From positions 25,872,069 to 25,936,068 of the forward strand of contig OX463788.1 of NCBI GenBank assembly GCA_949825025.1: a stretch of DNA of 64,000 nucleotides. Direction: 5' to 3'. The notes under the pieces were generated by a model. The model saw nothing but the letters and a program-made list of their open reading frames with translations. It searched no databases and had not been told where the DNA came from. Each line of letters begins with the position of its first letter. Position 1 is the first letter of the stretch. Position numbers and translations under genes: made by a program. Below are positions 25,366 to 35,957 of the stretch, one piece after another. The stretch is from Siphlonurus alternatus. Its lineage: Eukaryota > Arthropoda > Insecta > Ephemeroptera > Siphlonuridae.

Positions 25366-26987
25366 GTATAATTATTGTATTAGAGTCTTAAGTTTGAACG
25401 TTTGAAATTATTATTTCCTGTTATGTTATTGATGATTTATTGCTTTTTACTTATAATACTTGCTATATTATTGTCTATTGTCTCAATCCGTCTACCACGA
25501 TTTTTTTATCTATTTGAATTTTAAAATCTATATTTTTTTCTTGTGTTCATTGGCCAGTTCTGGATTGATATTGTGAGAGGCATTGCTGTTGTTAAATTTA
25601 TTATTTTACTTGTTATGTTAAAAATAGTTTGACAAACACCATGAGGTTGCTAATAACACTGTTTATGACGTGGTTATATTGTAATATAGTACAATCGAAA
25701 AGCAATAAAATTAAGCCATATGGAGAGGTTTTAATTTGTAAATCATATTACCATCAAAATTATAATCCAGGTTGATATTTTCTTCGTCTTTACGCAAGTT
25801 TGATCTTGACATATTTCATATATATGAACTTGATATCTCTGTGCTGCCTTTCTTCTACAGCGAGGAAAAGGGAAAGGTGGGTCAGCATTTTCATTGGAGA
25901 GGTTAGGAATATTTATTAAGTAACACTGTATATCAACCAACCAGCTAGTCAGGTATTTAAATTTGCGTCGTCATGCAAATGAAGATCGTAAAAACAGACA
26001 CACACATCTTAACTAATTTATTTAACAAAAAACATAAATAAATTTACAACTTTCTTATATAACGACGTAAAAACTGCATAATATATTGCTTAAAATTTGC
26101 GTTTCTAATTAAATAAAAATATTAAAAATCAATAAGAGCTTTCTAATTAATTTTTGTTACTATTAATGGTGAACAAATTTAAAGACTGCAGTCTAAATTT
26201 TCTGGCGCAGATTTAATTATGCAGCCTGAAACGCGAGACCAAAGACCTTCTGTGACCACTGATTGTGAGTCATTGTTGTCTTTCCTTACGAAAGTTCTGT
26301 TGACCTACTAGTACAACTTACGATGAACACTATACGGTGTTTGCTTGGCTTTGTTGTTGTTTACATTCATCATTCATCAGTAGGTACTTAGGGGGAACTG
26401 GAATCACTTGATTTATTGCTCCTAATTTAACATATTTTTAATTTTTTTTAACAATAATTTATACGTAAGAAATGAATATACATAACTTGAACATATATAT
26501 TTTTTTTATTTTACCTAGTTTCTTTATCATTATTCTTTGTTGTGCCGTTTCCCCCTCGTATTCAAAAGTCCGCGGGGAAAGCAATGGTCGGTGATTGGCT
26601 GATTTTTTTTCAGAATGTTAGGGTCAATATCAGTGCATAAGTGTCGTAAAATGGTCATTATTGACGTGAAATTTGGAGTCGATTTACATTTTATTTAATG
26701 ATTTATTGTATTTTTCACAGATATCATTGGCAAATATTGCATTTTTTTCCATTTACTTGACATTTCAATCTATCAAATAAAATAATTGTCAAAGGTATCA
26801 CAATCGTCATATCGCAGAAAATAAATAGTTTTTGGTATGCTACTACCATGTTAAATAGGTGCTTTTTGCCTACATTCACGTGACGTCATGTTTTTGTGAC
26901 GTATGGTGAAAGACCCGTATACTTTATCATTAAAAATGAATAATAATTATTCTATATTAGAGTTTGATGATAGTGAATGTTATAATT
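24441..26987. other. AT-rich intergenic, nothing recognised
   Basis: (TA)n at about 25318-25364; a GTGACGTCATG-type palindrome at 26879-26890. No gene, RNA or element boundary supported. Confidence 0.5.
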
Positions 26988-27218
26988 AGAATAGAATAGA
27001 ATGGAATGGAATGGAATGGAATGGAATGGAATGGAATGGAATGGAATGGAATGGAATGGAATGGAATGGAATGGAATGGAATGGAATGGAATGGAATGGA
27101 ATGGAATTGAATGGAATGGAATAGAATGGAATGGAATGGAATGGAATGGAATGGAATGGAATGGAATGGAATGGAATGGAATGGAATGGAATGGAATGGA
27201 ATGGAATAGAATAGAATA
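26988..27218. repeat. (GGAAT)n pentamer array, ~220 bp
   Basis: About 40 GGAAT units with a few GAATA variants concentrated at both edges. GAATA units are the apparent ancestor, since they are what joins the array to the LINE tail on its right. Reading frames through it (WNGME, HSIPF) are artefacts. Confidence 0.95.
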
Positions 27219-27300
27219 ATTTATTCGACCACAGGTGGTACATACAGTAACAAAAATTTGTCACAGTACAACATTAGTCATGTCAATACAGAAATTTAAT
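27219..27300 (-). mobile_element. LINE 3' end whose tail became the pentamer array
   Basis: Read on the minus strand the segment ends CGAATAAATTATTCTATTCT and passes straight into TATTCTATTCCATTCC repeats. An AATAAA followed by a TTCTA-type pentamer tail is common at 3' ends of arthropod and other invertebrate LINEs. No coding part remains, so the family is unknown. Confidence 0.5.
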
Positions 27301-30189
27301 ACTATAACATAATACTATATTATATTTCACATATAATAATAATTATAATTGTAGTAAAGTATTCTATTAATTATTATTATATATAAGACGGCAATTCAAC
27401 AAAATATTCACTGTTCATGACATAATTAATTTTTACGATGACAAAAATAAATTAAAAGTCCCTGAAAACAACATTAATTGACTTGTACTTCACTCATCAT
27501 GATTGTGTTTTACTTGTGAGAGGCTTTCTCAATTGAATGACTAAACATTTGAAAGCACGTGTGAAGAGGCCTCTTCACTTTAGTTGCTAACTGCTTGCGG
27601 AGAACTAACACAAGACGACTGGACGAGGCTGTGAAGTACTTGCTTGTTGCCTGCCCTTCCGCGATATATAACTTCTCACCTCTGTCTCGTCATCTCTGGC
27701 TTGCACTGCCACAGGTAGCAAGAAACCATGAGCCACCAACTTCAATTATATTATAACTTCTAACAACATCATGTTATATTAAACATTCAAAAATCTACTA
27801 AGAGTACTAAGGCTATATGGATAAAATGTTTAACACTAATATTACGTAATAATGTATGCAAACAAAATTTGGAAACAAAATCATTGGATACTATAATTTA
27901 AATTATTGATTTTCAACTTTATTTTAGTCATTGTCACATAATTATACTGTATTTAATGTCAGTTTATGCTGTTTAACTTATTTAATAAATGCTAAAAAAA
28001 TGGTAGATTTTAGAACAATTATAAATATATTCAAAATTATTTTTAATTATATAAACTCAAATCTCATTTAGAGAGTAAAAATTTCTTTTGTCCTGTCCAA
28101 TAAAGTCTCGCATCCTTTATAAAGCATTTTTTTATTATTATTATTTCCGTTTTATTAGACACAAGTGGGTGCAAGCAAGCAATTTTGTTTCCTGCAAGTA
28201 GGTGGCAGGTTTCCTCCGTTCCACGTCCTCCCGTACTACCAGTGAGCGGTGCAGCACGCGATGTGCCTACCGGCTTGCTCAGCGCTAATTGCCGGCAAAT
28301 CAAGGCGCTAATACCAACGCCTACACGTATCAACCCGTGGCAAAAACTCATCCTCCAAGAGCTATTAGTCAAAAAGGTCACATGGCTGAAAATAGTCTTC
28401 AGAGAAAGAAAAACTTAAAACTCTGTTCCATCTTTGCTTTACAGAGACTGTATTCATAACTTCTTCTTTGATATTGTTATGTAGTATAATGCAAACCAGT
28501 CCAATTTTATTGCATCTGGTTGCAAAGATATGAAAAAAATGTGCATATGTTTAACATGAATATTTTTTTTTCATCATATAATATTTAAATACATGCAAAA
28601 GAAGCAACAACTTATTTTCATTAATCAATTTATTACTATATGCACTTTCACGGTTAGTAGGTTGCTAAAAAGTTGTCTAAATTTTAGTGTGTTTTATAGT
28701 ATAATAACGATTATAATAAGGAATAAGCTTAATATTAAGCCTCTTTTCCACACTGATATTTTTGTGCAGCTAACTCTTTTACAGACCAGAAGGAGTACAA
28801 TAAAATCTCACAAGTCAGCTTTGACGTGACCAAAAATTATTTAGCTCTCATGATTCTCACCAAAATTTCCCCCTCGTCGTTAAATCTTGAATGGACTTTT
28901 GCGTGCTGGATGATGGGGGGAAAAAAGAAGGCATGCAAAACTCTTTACATAATTCTTCATGGATATTTCCTGGTTGATTCAAGCCTGATAAGTTAAAACA
29001 ATAACTTTGCTCAAATTGCATTCTTCGCGAGTCAAATTTTAAAACAAAATATCTGGTGCTCATAATTAAAAGCCTAACAACAAGTCATGCGCAATATTTA
29101 TTTTTTGGCTTCTTTAAACAAATTTAACTTTCCAAAACCATTTGATAACGTATCAATATATTTATGCAGAATAATATCTCATTCTTTTTTTTTATAATTT
29201 TTTTATTTTTTCCTACGCAAAGATGGAAAAGAATTTAATGTTTCATCCTCTTACAATTTAGCGACACACTATTACATCATTCTTATTTTGAAAACACTTG
29301 CTCATTTGCTATCGTTTTATTATACAATATCATACAATATGAGAATAAATTTTATAAAATTGGAAGGGTGTACGACAAAATTTTCACTTTTTTGAAAGTT
29401 CAAGCAATTATATGATTATCGAAGATTTACAAACCATCTAGATACAAACGTTCTTAAAATTACCAATTTTTCTTAAATATAAAAACGTCAAATTTTTATT
29501 TCCTGCAAATACGAAAAAAAAAATCAGTTTATGCAATAATTACTGTCTCCTTTATTTTATGGTATATACATTATACGGTATACACAGATTTTGAAACATC
29601 ATTTTTTTCCGTATGCGACATACATTTTATAAATAGACCATTGTGGAACCTTTTTCTTCGAATAAAATAAATATCGAGATCAAAGGCGCAATTTAGTTAT
29701 CAGTGAAGCTTAACACATATTATTAAATTAAAAAAATAATAATAATCGTAAGCCGAGAGAGCCCGCGAGCCCAAATTTGTCAGAAAGTTTGTTTGCTCCT
29801 AGAAGTAGGAATAGATTTTGTGAGAAACATTGGTATTTTATTTTACTAAGATTATGGAATGAACTTACTTTATAAATTCATACAAAGTGAATTTTAAAAA
29901 AAATGTATATTATTGTCGACAATATGATAAAACAAAAGTTTAAAAAAATATTCATTAGATTCATGAATTTTAAATTTTTATTTCTTTTCTTCATTAATAT
30001 TATTTAAAACATGTTAGTTTTAGATCAATATATTTCAAGTCACAGAAATGCATTATTTGACCAACAAGTAATAATAATATACTTTTTACTTTTTAGAGAC
30101 CTCTTCTTTTACGCTCGTTACAAACTCAAGAATCGTGATGGCCCAAACTACAAAAATGTCTGGATATCAAAAGAGTAGGAGTCTACGTC
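27301..30189. other. Intergenic, no gene recognised
   Basis: 28180-28420 is GC-richer and open on both strands for about 80-105 codons but has no recognisable domain. At 30096-30178 a short plus-strand frame (beginning FRDLFFYARYKLKNRDG) ends in a stop just upstream of the LINE 3' end and may be its last coding remnant. Confidence 0.4.
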
Positions 30190-30470
30190 TCTAAGCCTAA
30201 TTGGCTTTTTTTTTTTTTTTTTTTTTGAAAAGACCTTTTTTATTTTGTGTAATTCGTTACCTTCCACTATTCCACTAATGTATGATACTATATCCTAAAA
30301 TAATTTTATATTGTATATAATGTCTATTGTTTCCTGTCTCTGTTATCAACGCAATTTAAATTTCATTGTTTTCCTCTGCTCGAGCTTAAAGCTCATAGAG
30401 GCTAAAATTTATACAAATTGTGACTTTCTTAAACTGATAATATACTCTAATGATGAATAAAAAAATACAT
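30190..30470 (+). mobile_element. LINE 3' end, second copy
   Basis: Shares GAGCTTAAAGCTCATAGAGG and surrounding sequence with 885-1085 and ends in GATGAATAAAAAAATAC. A T-rich tract (30208-30226) lies in the probable 3' untranslated region. Confidence 0.6.
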
Positions 30471-30513
30471 ATTTGTAATACTTGTTAATTTTCAACTGAG
30501 CATTATACTCATG

Positions 30514-30536
30514 ATAATAATAATAATAATAATATT
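30514..30536. repeat. (TAA)n, 5' target flank of R4-type element
   Basis: Six to seven TAA units directly before the element's first bases GGGCACCCGG. The same unit recurs after its 3' A run. Confidence 0.9.
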
Positions 30537-33500
30537 AGGGCACCCGGCTGCTCTTGACTCATGCTAAACACTGTGTGGGAATAGTTCAGTACGCGACGCG
30601 TGGGACCGCGCCCTTGGGGCTCCACCTGGGGGTTGTTTAATTACAGCCTTCAGTCCATAGCCACTAACTGGTTATGGAGCCTGAGCTCTCCCTGCTGCCG
30701 CGGAGCTCAGAGTACCTAGGCAGCAAAATCTCGGCAATGCTGGGGACTCTGTGGTATGGGCTAACCCCCCTTCCACATGAGTATAAATTAAATGGTTCCT
30801 AGGCATAACATGCGAAGGCCCCCCGACCATGCCGGCATCTCGGATGTGTCGGCTGCACCAAGTGGTGGGGGACAAAGGGACCAGCCTCTACATGGGCGAT
30901 TGAGGTGGACGGAGGAGCTTTGTGATGAACTGCTTGTCTGTTACGAAGCTAGTGAGCCTCAGCGCAGGGGATATATGGCCCGTCTTCTAATGATTTGGCA
31001 GGAGCGCCATCCGGAGATGGGGGTCACGAAACAGCAGTTGAGTGACCAAGCCAGAGCTGTGCTGGGGCGTCGGGGAATTTTACCCAGGTCGCAGACGCCT
31101 TCTTCTGCTTCTAGCTCGCAAGCCTCTGTCTCAGACTCGGTGGAATTTCGTTCGTCGTCTTCCTCCGAAGATGAGGCACAGCCTGAACCTGTTGTTTTGC
31201 AGGGGAGGGACTTTGAGGCAGAGCTGAGGGAGGAGATTGAAAAGACCAGTCTGCGTTTCGAAAAGCGACCATTCCTTCGGAGACCGAGAAGGAAAATCCG
31301 AGCACAAGACTTGGTAGCGATGAATGAGGCACTTTTCTCATGCCTCACGCAGGAGTCAACGTTGATGGAAGTCAACGTGGCTGTCTTTGCCGCCGCGAAG
31401 CTCATGCTTCCCAAGATGCAGGATGGCCCGAGTGCCCAGGAAAAGATCCGTGGGCAGATAGCAGATCTGGAGGAGAGGATTCTGGAGGCCAGACGGGGTG
31501 CGTCACGAATCCAGAGTGTTGTGGAGTTTGTCCGTTCAGGGAGACCAGCTTCCCGGAAGATGAAGCTACTTTTAGCTTCAACACGGACGCTTTACAAGAC
31601 TTTACGCTTTTCTGTTTTGGTTGTTGCCAAACAGAAGTTGCTGGATCGAATCCGCACCCTGAAGGCTATAAAAGCAAAGAAGCTGAGTCGTTTGCAGTGC
31701 TTGGAGGATAATAACGTCTTTCTTCACAATGCGCGCCGCTTTTTGGAGCGGGAGAGACCAGCGCCTCCACAAAACCCTCCTACGGCGGATGCTATCCGTG
31801 CGTTCTGGGCGGGAATTTATGGGGAAAGTGTCGAGTTCAACGTCGAGTCTCAGGCTCTCTCGGAGTTTGAGAAGCTTTGTCGGAGAGTGCAGGATAGGCA
31901 GGTAGTGTGCCCGGATGTCACAGTAGAACTTGTTGCCCGATCTTTCAGAGGAAAGCGCAATTGGGCAGCGCCAGGCGTTGATAAGATCCAAACGTTCTGG
32001 TGGAAAAAGTTTACGGCTGTGCATCCTCACTTGGCAAGGCATTACACCGCAATGTTAAGGGGCACGATGGAGATCCCTGCTTGGTTGGTGGAGGGACGCA
32101 CGATCCTGATCCCCAAAGGGGGGGACTTGTCACTTCCATCCAGCTATAGACCCATCACCACGCTCAACACCGAGTATAAAGGTTTTACTGGTTGTTTGAA
32201 TGAGCTACTGGAGGACTCTATTCAGCCAGTTTGGGTAGAGTTGCACGAGCAGAAGGGGGCACGGAGGGGCCACGAGGGGTGTAAGGAGAACCTTCTCCTG
32301 GACCGCTGCGTCTGTCAAGATGCCATACAGCATAAGCGGAACCTCTCTGTGGCCTGGGTAGACTTCAGGAAAGCTTTCGACATGACATCGCATGGCTTAA
32401 TCTTGAGGTGTCTCGAGATCTTGAATGTTCATCCCGATCTGGTGAGATGCATTGGGGACCTCATGCCGCTGTGGAGGACTCGCTTCCAGTGTAAGGCTGG
32501 TGGTAGAGTGTCGTACACAGAGTTCGTGGCATATCAGCGGGGAGTGTTCCAGGGTGACTCCCTTAGCCCCAAACTTTACTGCATCTCCCAGTTGCCCCTT
32601 TCTGCTTTACTTCAGGAACAAGATGGGTACATGGCTGGCCCACCTTCGTGTCGGAGCCATAAGGTCACCCATGCATTTTTCATGGATGACCTGAAAATCT
32701 ATGGTTCTAGCAAACGCAAGCTCAGGGAGTCGCTTGATCTTGTTAGTAGCTTTGCAGCAGACACGGGGATGGAGTTGGGCTTGGACAAGTGTGCGGTCCT
32801 GCACATTCGACTTGGCAAGGTGTGTGGCCAACGAGAAGACATGGAGCTGGTAGACGGGAGCATCATTAGACATCTCGATGCCGAAGCACGGTACAAGTAC
32901 CTGGGCGTGAGTGAAAGTCACGTTCAGGATACAGGATTGTGCCAGAAGGTGCTTCGTGGGGAGTATGTTCGACGCCTGAAGAAGATCTGGAGTTCCAGGT
33001 TGTCGGGTCGCAATAAGATCCAAGCGACCAACATGCTAGCCATCCCTGTCATGCTCTACACCTTTGGTGCCATGAAATGGAACGTGGCAGAGCTGAAGGG
33101 CCTCGATACCATCACGAGGAAAGTCATGTCTTCAAACTTGAGCCACCATAAGCGGGCTTCTGTTGAGAGGGTCTACCTTCCACGTGATCAGGGAGGTAGA
33201 GGGTTGCTCGGAGTTGAGAACATCTACAACCGAATGGTTATCAGTATGGCGTGTCGTGTGGTAACGAGCACAGATCCCCATCTTCAACTTGTGTATGGGC
33301 ATGAGTTGTGGGGCAGTGGAGCGTTTTTGTTCAGTGCAGCAAAAAGGGCGGCATGGGCATTGGGAGTACAGTTGGATTTGGTGGAGCCGGAGTCGAGGCC
33401 AGGAGTAAACCTTGCAGGTTTGCCTCGGGCTCTCGCCAAGCAGAGGGTGAGGGAGGCGGAGGTGCGTCTTCTTTTGCGAGGGCACATGGCAAAGAGCATG

Positions 33501-34392
33501 CATAGCGTGTTCTACAAGAACATCGAGAGCCAGGGCCTTTGTAGGGAGCGTACTTTTGCCTTTCTTCGCTCCTCTGGGCTGACTTCCGTGTCAGAGAGCA
33601 ATATCATCAAGATGCAGGATGGTGTGTTCACATCCCTGGTGTACCAGCAGTTGATCTTTGGTCGTCAGCTGGACACCAGATGTCGGGCGTGCTTCCGTTC
33701 TCCCGAGACCACCATGCATCTTCTCTCTGCATGTCCTTTCTATGCCCGTACTCTTTACATCGAGAGGCACAATTCTGCACTGCGGGTGCTTTATTTCCAT
33801 CTGAGGCACCATTTTGGTATTGACGATTCACCTGTCATACCATACGCTCCTGGGGACGTTGAGGCAGTGGTGGCAAACGACCAGGTGAAGATCTTCTGGA
33901 ACTATTCGTTTCCCACCACTCGCAAGCTCCATGCCAACAAGCCGGACATCGTGGTACTTGAGAAGCACAAGAAGGCGTCGACCGTGGTGGAGTTTTCTGC
34001 TCCTTCGGACCAGAACCTCACGGAAAAGTATGCCGAAAAACGCGATAAGTACCGCGATCTTGTCATGGACTTGCGGCAGAGCTATGCTGGACATTCGGTT
34101 GTGTTGGTCGTTCTTTTGGTTGGGGTGATGGGTGGAGTTCCCGACTCGTTGGTTTCAGGGCTGCGGCAAATACCAGGTTGCCGTGGATCCGCTGAGCGGC
34201 TGGCGGATGCCATGCAGAAGGCAGTGTTGCTGGGCTCCCTCCGTCTACTTCGGGCCCATGGGGAGGTTGGTGAGGTGCATTGATAAAATAAAAGGCAGCC
34301 CTGGAGTTTACTGCACGAGAGTGCAGAGCGCTGGGGTCGAGGAGGCACTGCTAGGTTTGTCTTGTAATGACCTATGAGACGGCTTAGTAGTG

Positions 34393-34432
<40 letters not shown>
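30537..34432 (+). mobile_element. R4/Dong-clade non-LTR retrotransposon, probably full-length
   Basis: A 5' untranslated region of about 255 bp starts GGGCACCCGGCTGCTC, then one long ORF, a ~110-bp 3' untranslated region (GAGGCACTGCTAGGTTTGTC) and a 37-base A run. TAA repeats flank both sides. The 5' start is certain because the first ~213 bp recur in the element at 35958 with the same TAA junction. Insertion into TAA repeats is an established habit of Dong-type elements of the R4 clade. The 5' end, ORF and tail are all present, so it may be, or recently have been, active. Confidence 0.9.
30792..34283 (+). CDS. R4/Dong-type retrotransposon polyprotein (reverse transcriptase and endonuclease)
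   Basis: A single 1163-residue frame. It begins at the first in-frame ATG, immediately after an in-frame TAA. Domains in order: a Myb/SANT-like segment at about 35-95 (RWTEELCDELL, a GYMARLLMIW helix, then Q-x-R-x-L), likely for DNA binding; an acidic, Ser-rich linker to about 150; reverse transcriptase from about 390 to 700, with RTILIPKGGD and SYRPI, VDFRKAFDM (motif A), GVFQGDSLSP at 584-593 (motif B) and FFMDDLKIYG around 630 (motif C); a CX2CX8HX4C knuckle at C964, C967, H976, C981; and a restriction-like endonuclease with P1051-D1052, E1067 and a following K-rich helix. It should nick target DNA and prime cDNA synthesis from the nick. Length and one-ORF layout fit the R4/R2-like group. 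No disruption seen. Confidence 0.92.
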   Translation: MVPRHNMRRPPDHAGISDVSAAPSGGGQRDQPLHGRLRWTEELCDELLVCYEASEPQRRGYMARLLMIWQERHPEMGVTKQQLSDQARAVLGRRGILPRSQTPSSASSSQASVSDSVEFRSSSSSEDEAQPEPVVLQGRDFEAELREEIEKTSLRFEKRPFLRRPRRKIRAQDLVAMNEALFSCLTQESTLMEVNVAVFAAAKLMLPKMQDGPSAQEKIRGQIADLEERILEARRGASRIQSVVEFVRSGRPASRKMKLLLASTRTLYKTLRFSVLVVAKQKLLDRIRTLKAIKAKKLSRLQCLEDNNVFLHNARRFLERERPAPPQNPPTADAIRAFWAGIYGESVEFNVESQALSEFEKLCRRVQDRQVVCPDVTVELVARSFRGKRNWAAPGVDKIQTFWWKKFTAVHPHLARHYTAMLRGTMEIPAWLVEGRTILIPKGGDLSLPSSYRPITTLNTEYKGFTGCLNELLEDSIQPVWVELHEQKGARRGHEGCKENLLLDRCVCQDAIQHKRNLSVAWVDFRKAFDMTSHGLILRCLEILNVHPDLVRCIGDLMPLWRTRFQCKAGGRVSYTEFVAYQRGVFQGDSLSPKLYCISQLPLSALLQEQDGYMAGPPSCRSHKVTHAFFMDDLKIYGSSKRKLRESLDLVSSFAADTGMELGLDKCAVLHIRLGKVCGQREDMELVDGSIIRHLDAEARYKYLGVSESHVQDTGLCQKVLRGEYVRRLKKIWSSRLSGRNKIQATNMLAIPVMLYTFGAMKWNVAELKGLDTITRKVMSSNLSHHKRASVERVYLPRDQGGRGLLGVENIYNRMVISMACRVVTSTDPHLQLVYGHELWGSGAFLFSAAKRAAWALGVQLDLVEPESRPGVNLAGLPRALAKQRVREAEVRLLLRGHMAKSMHSVFYKNIESQGLCRERTFAFLRSSGLTSVSESNIIKMQDGVFTSLVYQQLIFGRQLDTRCRACFRSPETTMHLLSACPFYARTLYIERHNSALRVLYFHLRHHFGIDDSPVIPYAPGDVEAVVANDQVKIFWNYSFPTTRKLHANKPDIVVLEKHKKASTVVEFSAPSDQNLTEKYAEKRDKYRDLVMDLRQSYAGHSVVLVVLLVGVMGGVPDSLVSGLRQIPGCRGSAERLADAMQKAVLLGSLRLLRAHGEVGEVH

Positions 34433-34480
<48 letters not shown>

Positions 34481-34560
34481 ATAATAATAATAATAATAAT
34501 AATGATATTATTATTATAATATTAAAATAATAATATTATTATTATTAATAATAACACATT
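34396..34560. repeat. A run and (TAA)n/(TTA)n tract after R4 element
   Basis: About 37 A, then 11 TAA units, then TTA units and further TAA/TTA alternation. TAA facing TTA makes this stretch self-complementary. It is the 3' target flank of the element. Confidence 0.92.
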
Positions 34561-35861
34561 TACATTTTGTAAAATGTTTAATTGTGGTAACGTTAATTTG
34601 TTTAGCATGTTTAAATATTAAATATTAAAATATGTTATGATTTTATAACGAACTGATTGATATCGCGCAAGAACGAAAGCGCGCATTATTTTATTTCAAT
34701 ATTTTAATTTTAATTTTGCTGGCAGAATAAAAGAATTTTTACCTGCAAATTTTACAGTATAAAATATCATAATTTTCAATAATAAATTTATATTAGATAA
34801 GAGAGCAAATAATTATTTTCCAAATTGTAATACGTCATCAACGTTAAAAATAGTCCGCCTAGCTGAGCAACGTGGAAAAATGGTCATTATCTTTTGGGAC
34901 TTGGTAGGGAGCGCACCAGCTCTCCTCATTACCAAGGTAAGCTAATTCTCAGGAAGATTTTTTGCTTGTTTTCAATGTTAAATCATCTGATTTATTTTTC
35001 TATGTTTTTCATTCGAAAAACTTCATTATTTGTCATGTAAGAATTTGTCATTGTGGTTAAATTTAACCTGTAATACAAGCGAAGGTTTTCCACGTTGCAA
35101 CCCGATAAATATTTTGTCATCCGACATTTTGTGAAATTTGGGGTGTGGCTTTTAGAATGTTTGTAGTTTGAATCCATTACTATCTCTCTTGTAAATTTTT
35201 AATAATCATTAAACCTTTAATATTGTTTTCATATTATCGTGAATATTAATCTACATTATTAAATCTGTTTCTACAATTGTATCACAACCAAAGATCTATT
35301 ATTAATATATCATTCTTTTTTTTTAATGTTTTAACGAAATCTTTCGTGTTTCTTTTCTAATTTAAGTTGCCCTAGCATATGATATTTATCAACATAATAA
35401 AATATAAAATCTTAGGTATAAATTAAAGTTAAATTTCAATATCGTAAATCCTATAAGCAAATATATTATTTTTATTTTTTTGAAGTTACTATAAACATAT
35501 TATAAAATAACTCAAGTTGAGATCAATCATACTATTGGATATTGTAATCATTATAAATAATTAAATCTTTATAATTTTAATACATAAGGTAAAATAAGAA
35601 GTTTATATGAATCAAATTCAGATCTTTTTATATTATATATAATATTGCTCAGTCAAAGTCACAAAATGGCGTATATCATGTGCTGCAATCTAAAGTAAAC
35701 TATTCATGATTCTCAAACAGATCAAGCTTTGATCTACTTGGTTTGCTGCACAAATATCGTTTCACGAACAGCATTCGTGCTCCACCCCCCGAGCTTTTAT
35801 AAGAAAATTATTTATGGTACTCATCCATGATATTATTATATGAGCTATGCTAAGTAAAATG
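34561..35861. other. AT-rich intergenic, nothing recognised
   Basis: A weak inverted pair, GAGCAACGTGGAAAA (34865) and TTTTCCACGTTGCAA (35087), may mark a small decayed MITE. Otherwise nothing. Confidence 0.45.
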
Positions 35862-35937
35862 CAAGCCTGACATTGGCATTGACATTGGCCCGGTGCTGGC
35901 GCTAAACCACCCCAACATGGTTGAGAGTTAAAAACAA
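35862..35937 (+). mobile_element. Possible 3' remnant of another TAA-targeted retroelement
   Basis: ATTGGCCCGGTGCTGGCG, then an A-rich stretch and TAA repeats, recalls the 3' end of the element at 38232-42298 (GAGCCCGGTGTTTGTG, A-rich, TAA). The similarity is short, so this is tentative. Confidence 0.3.
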
Positions 35938-35957
35938 ATAATAATAATAATAATAAA

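Noticed and set aside
26986..27264. HSIPF and WNGME repeat ORFs
   Set aside because: Translations of the (GGAAT)n array.
28064..28418. Opposed 77 and 105 codon ORFs
   Set aside because: GC-rich patch open on both strands; translations match nothing that I recognise.
30959..34377. Many antisense and out-of-frame ORFs over the R4 gene
   Set aside because: Shadows of the 1163-codon frame, which alone carries the ordered domain motifs.
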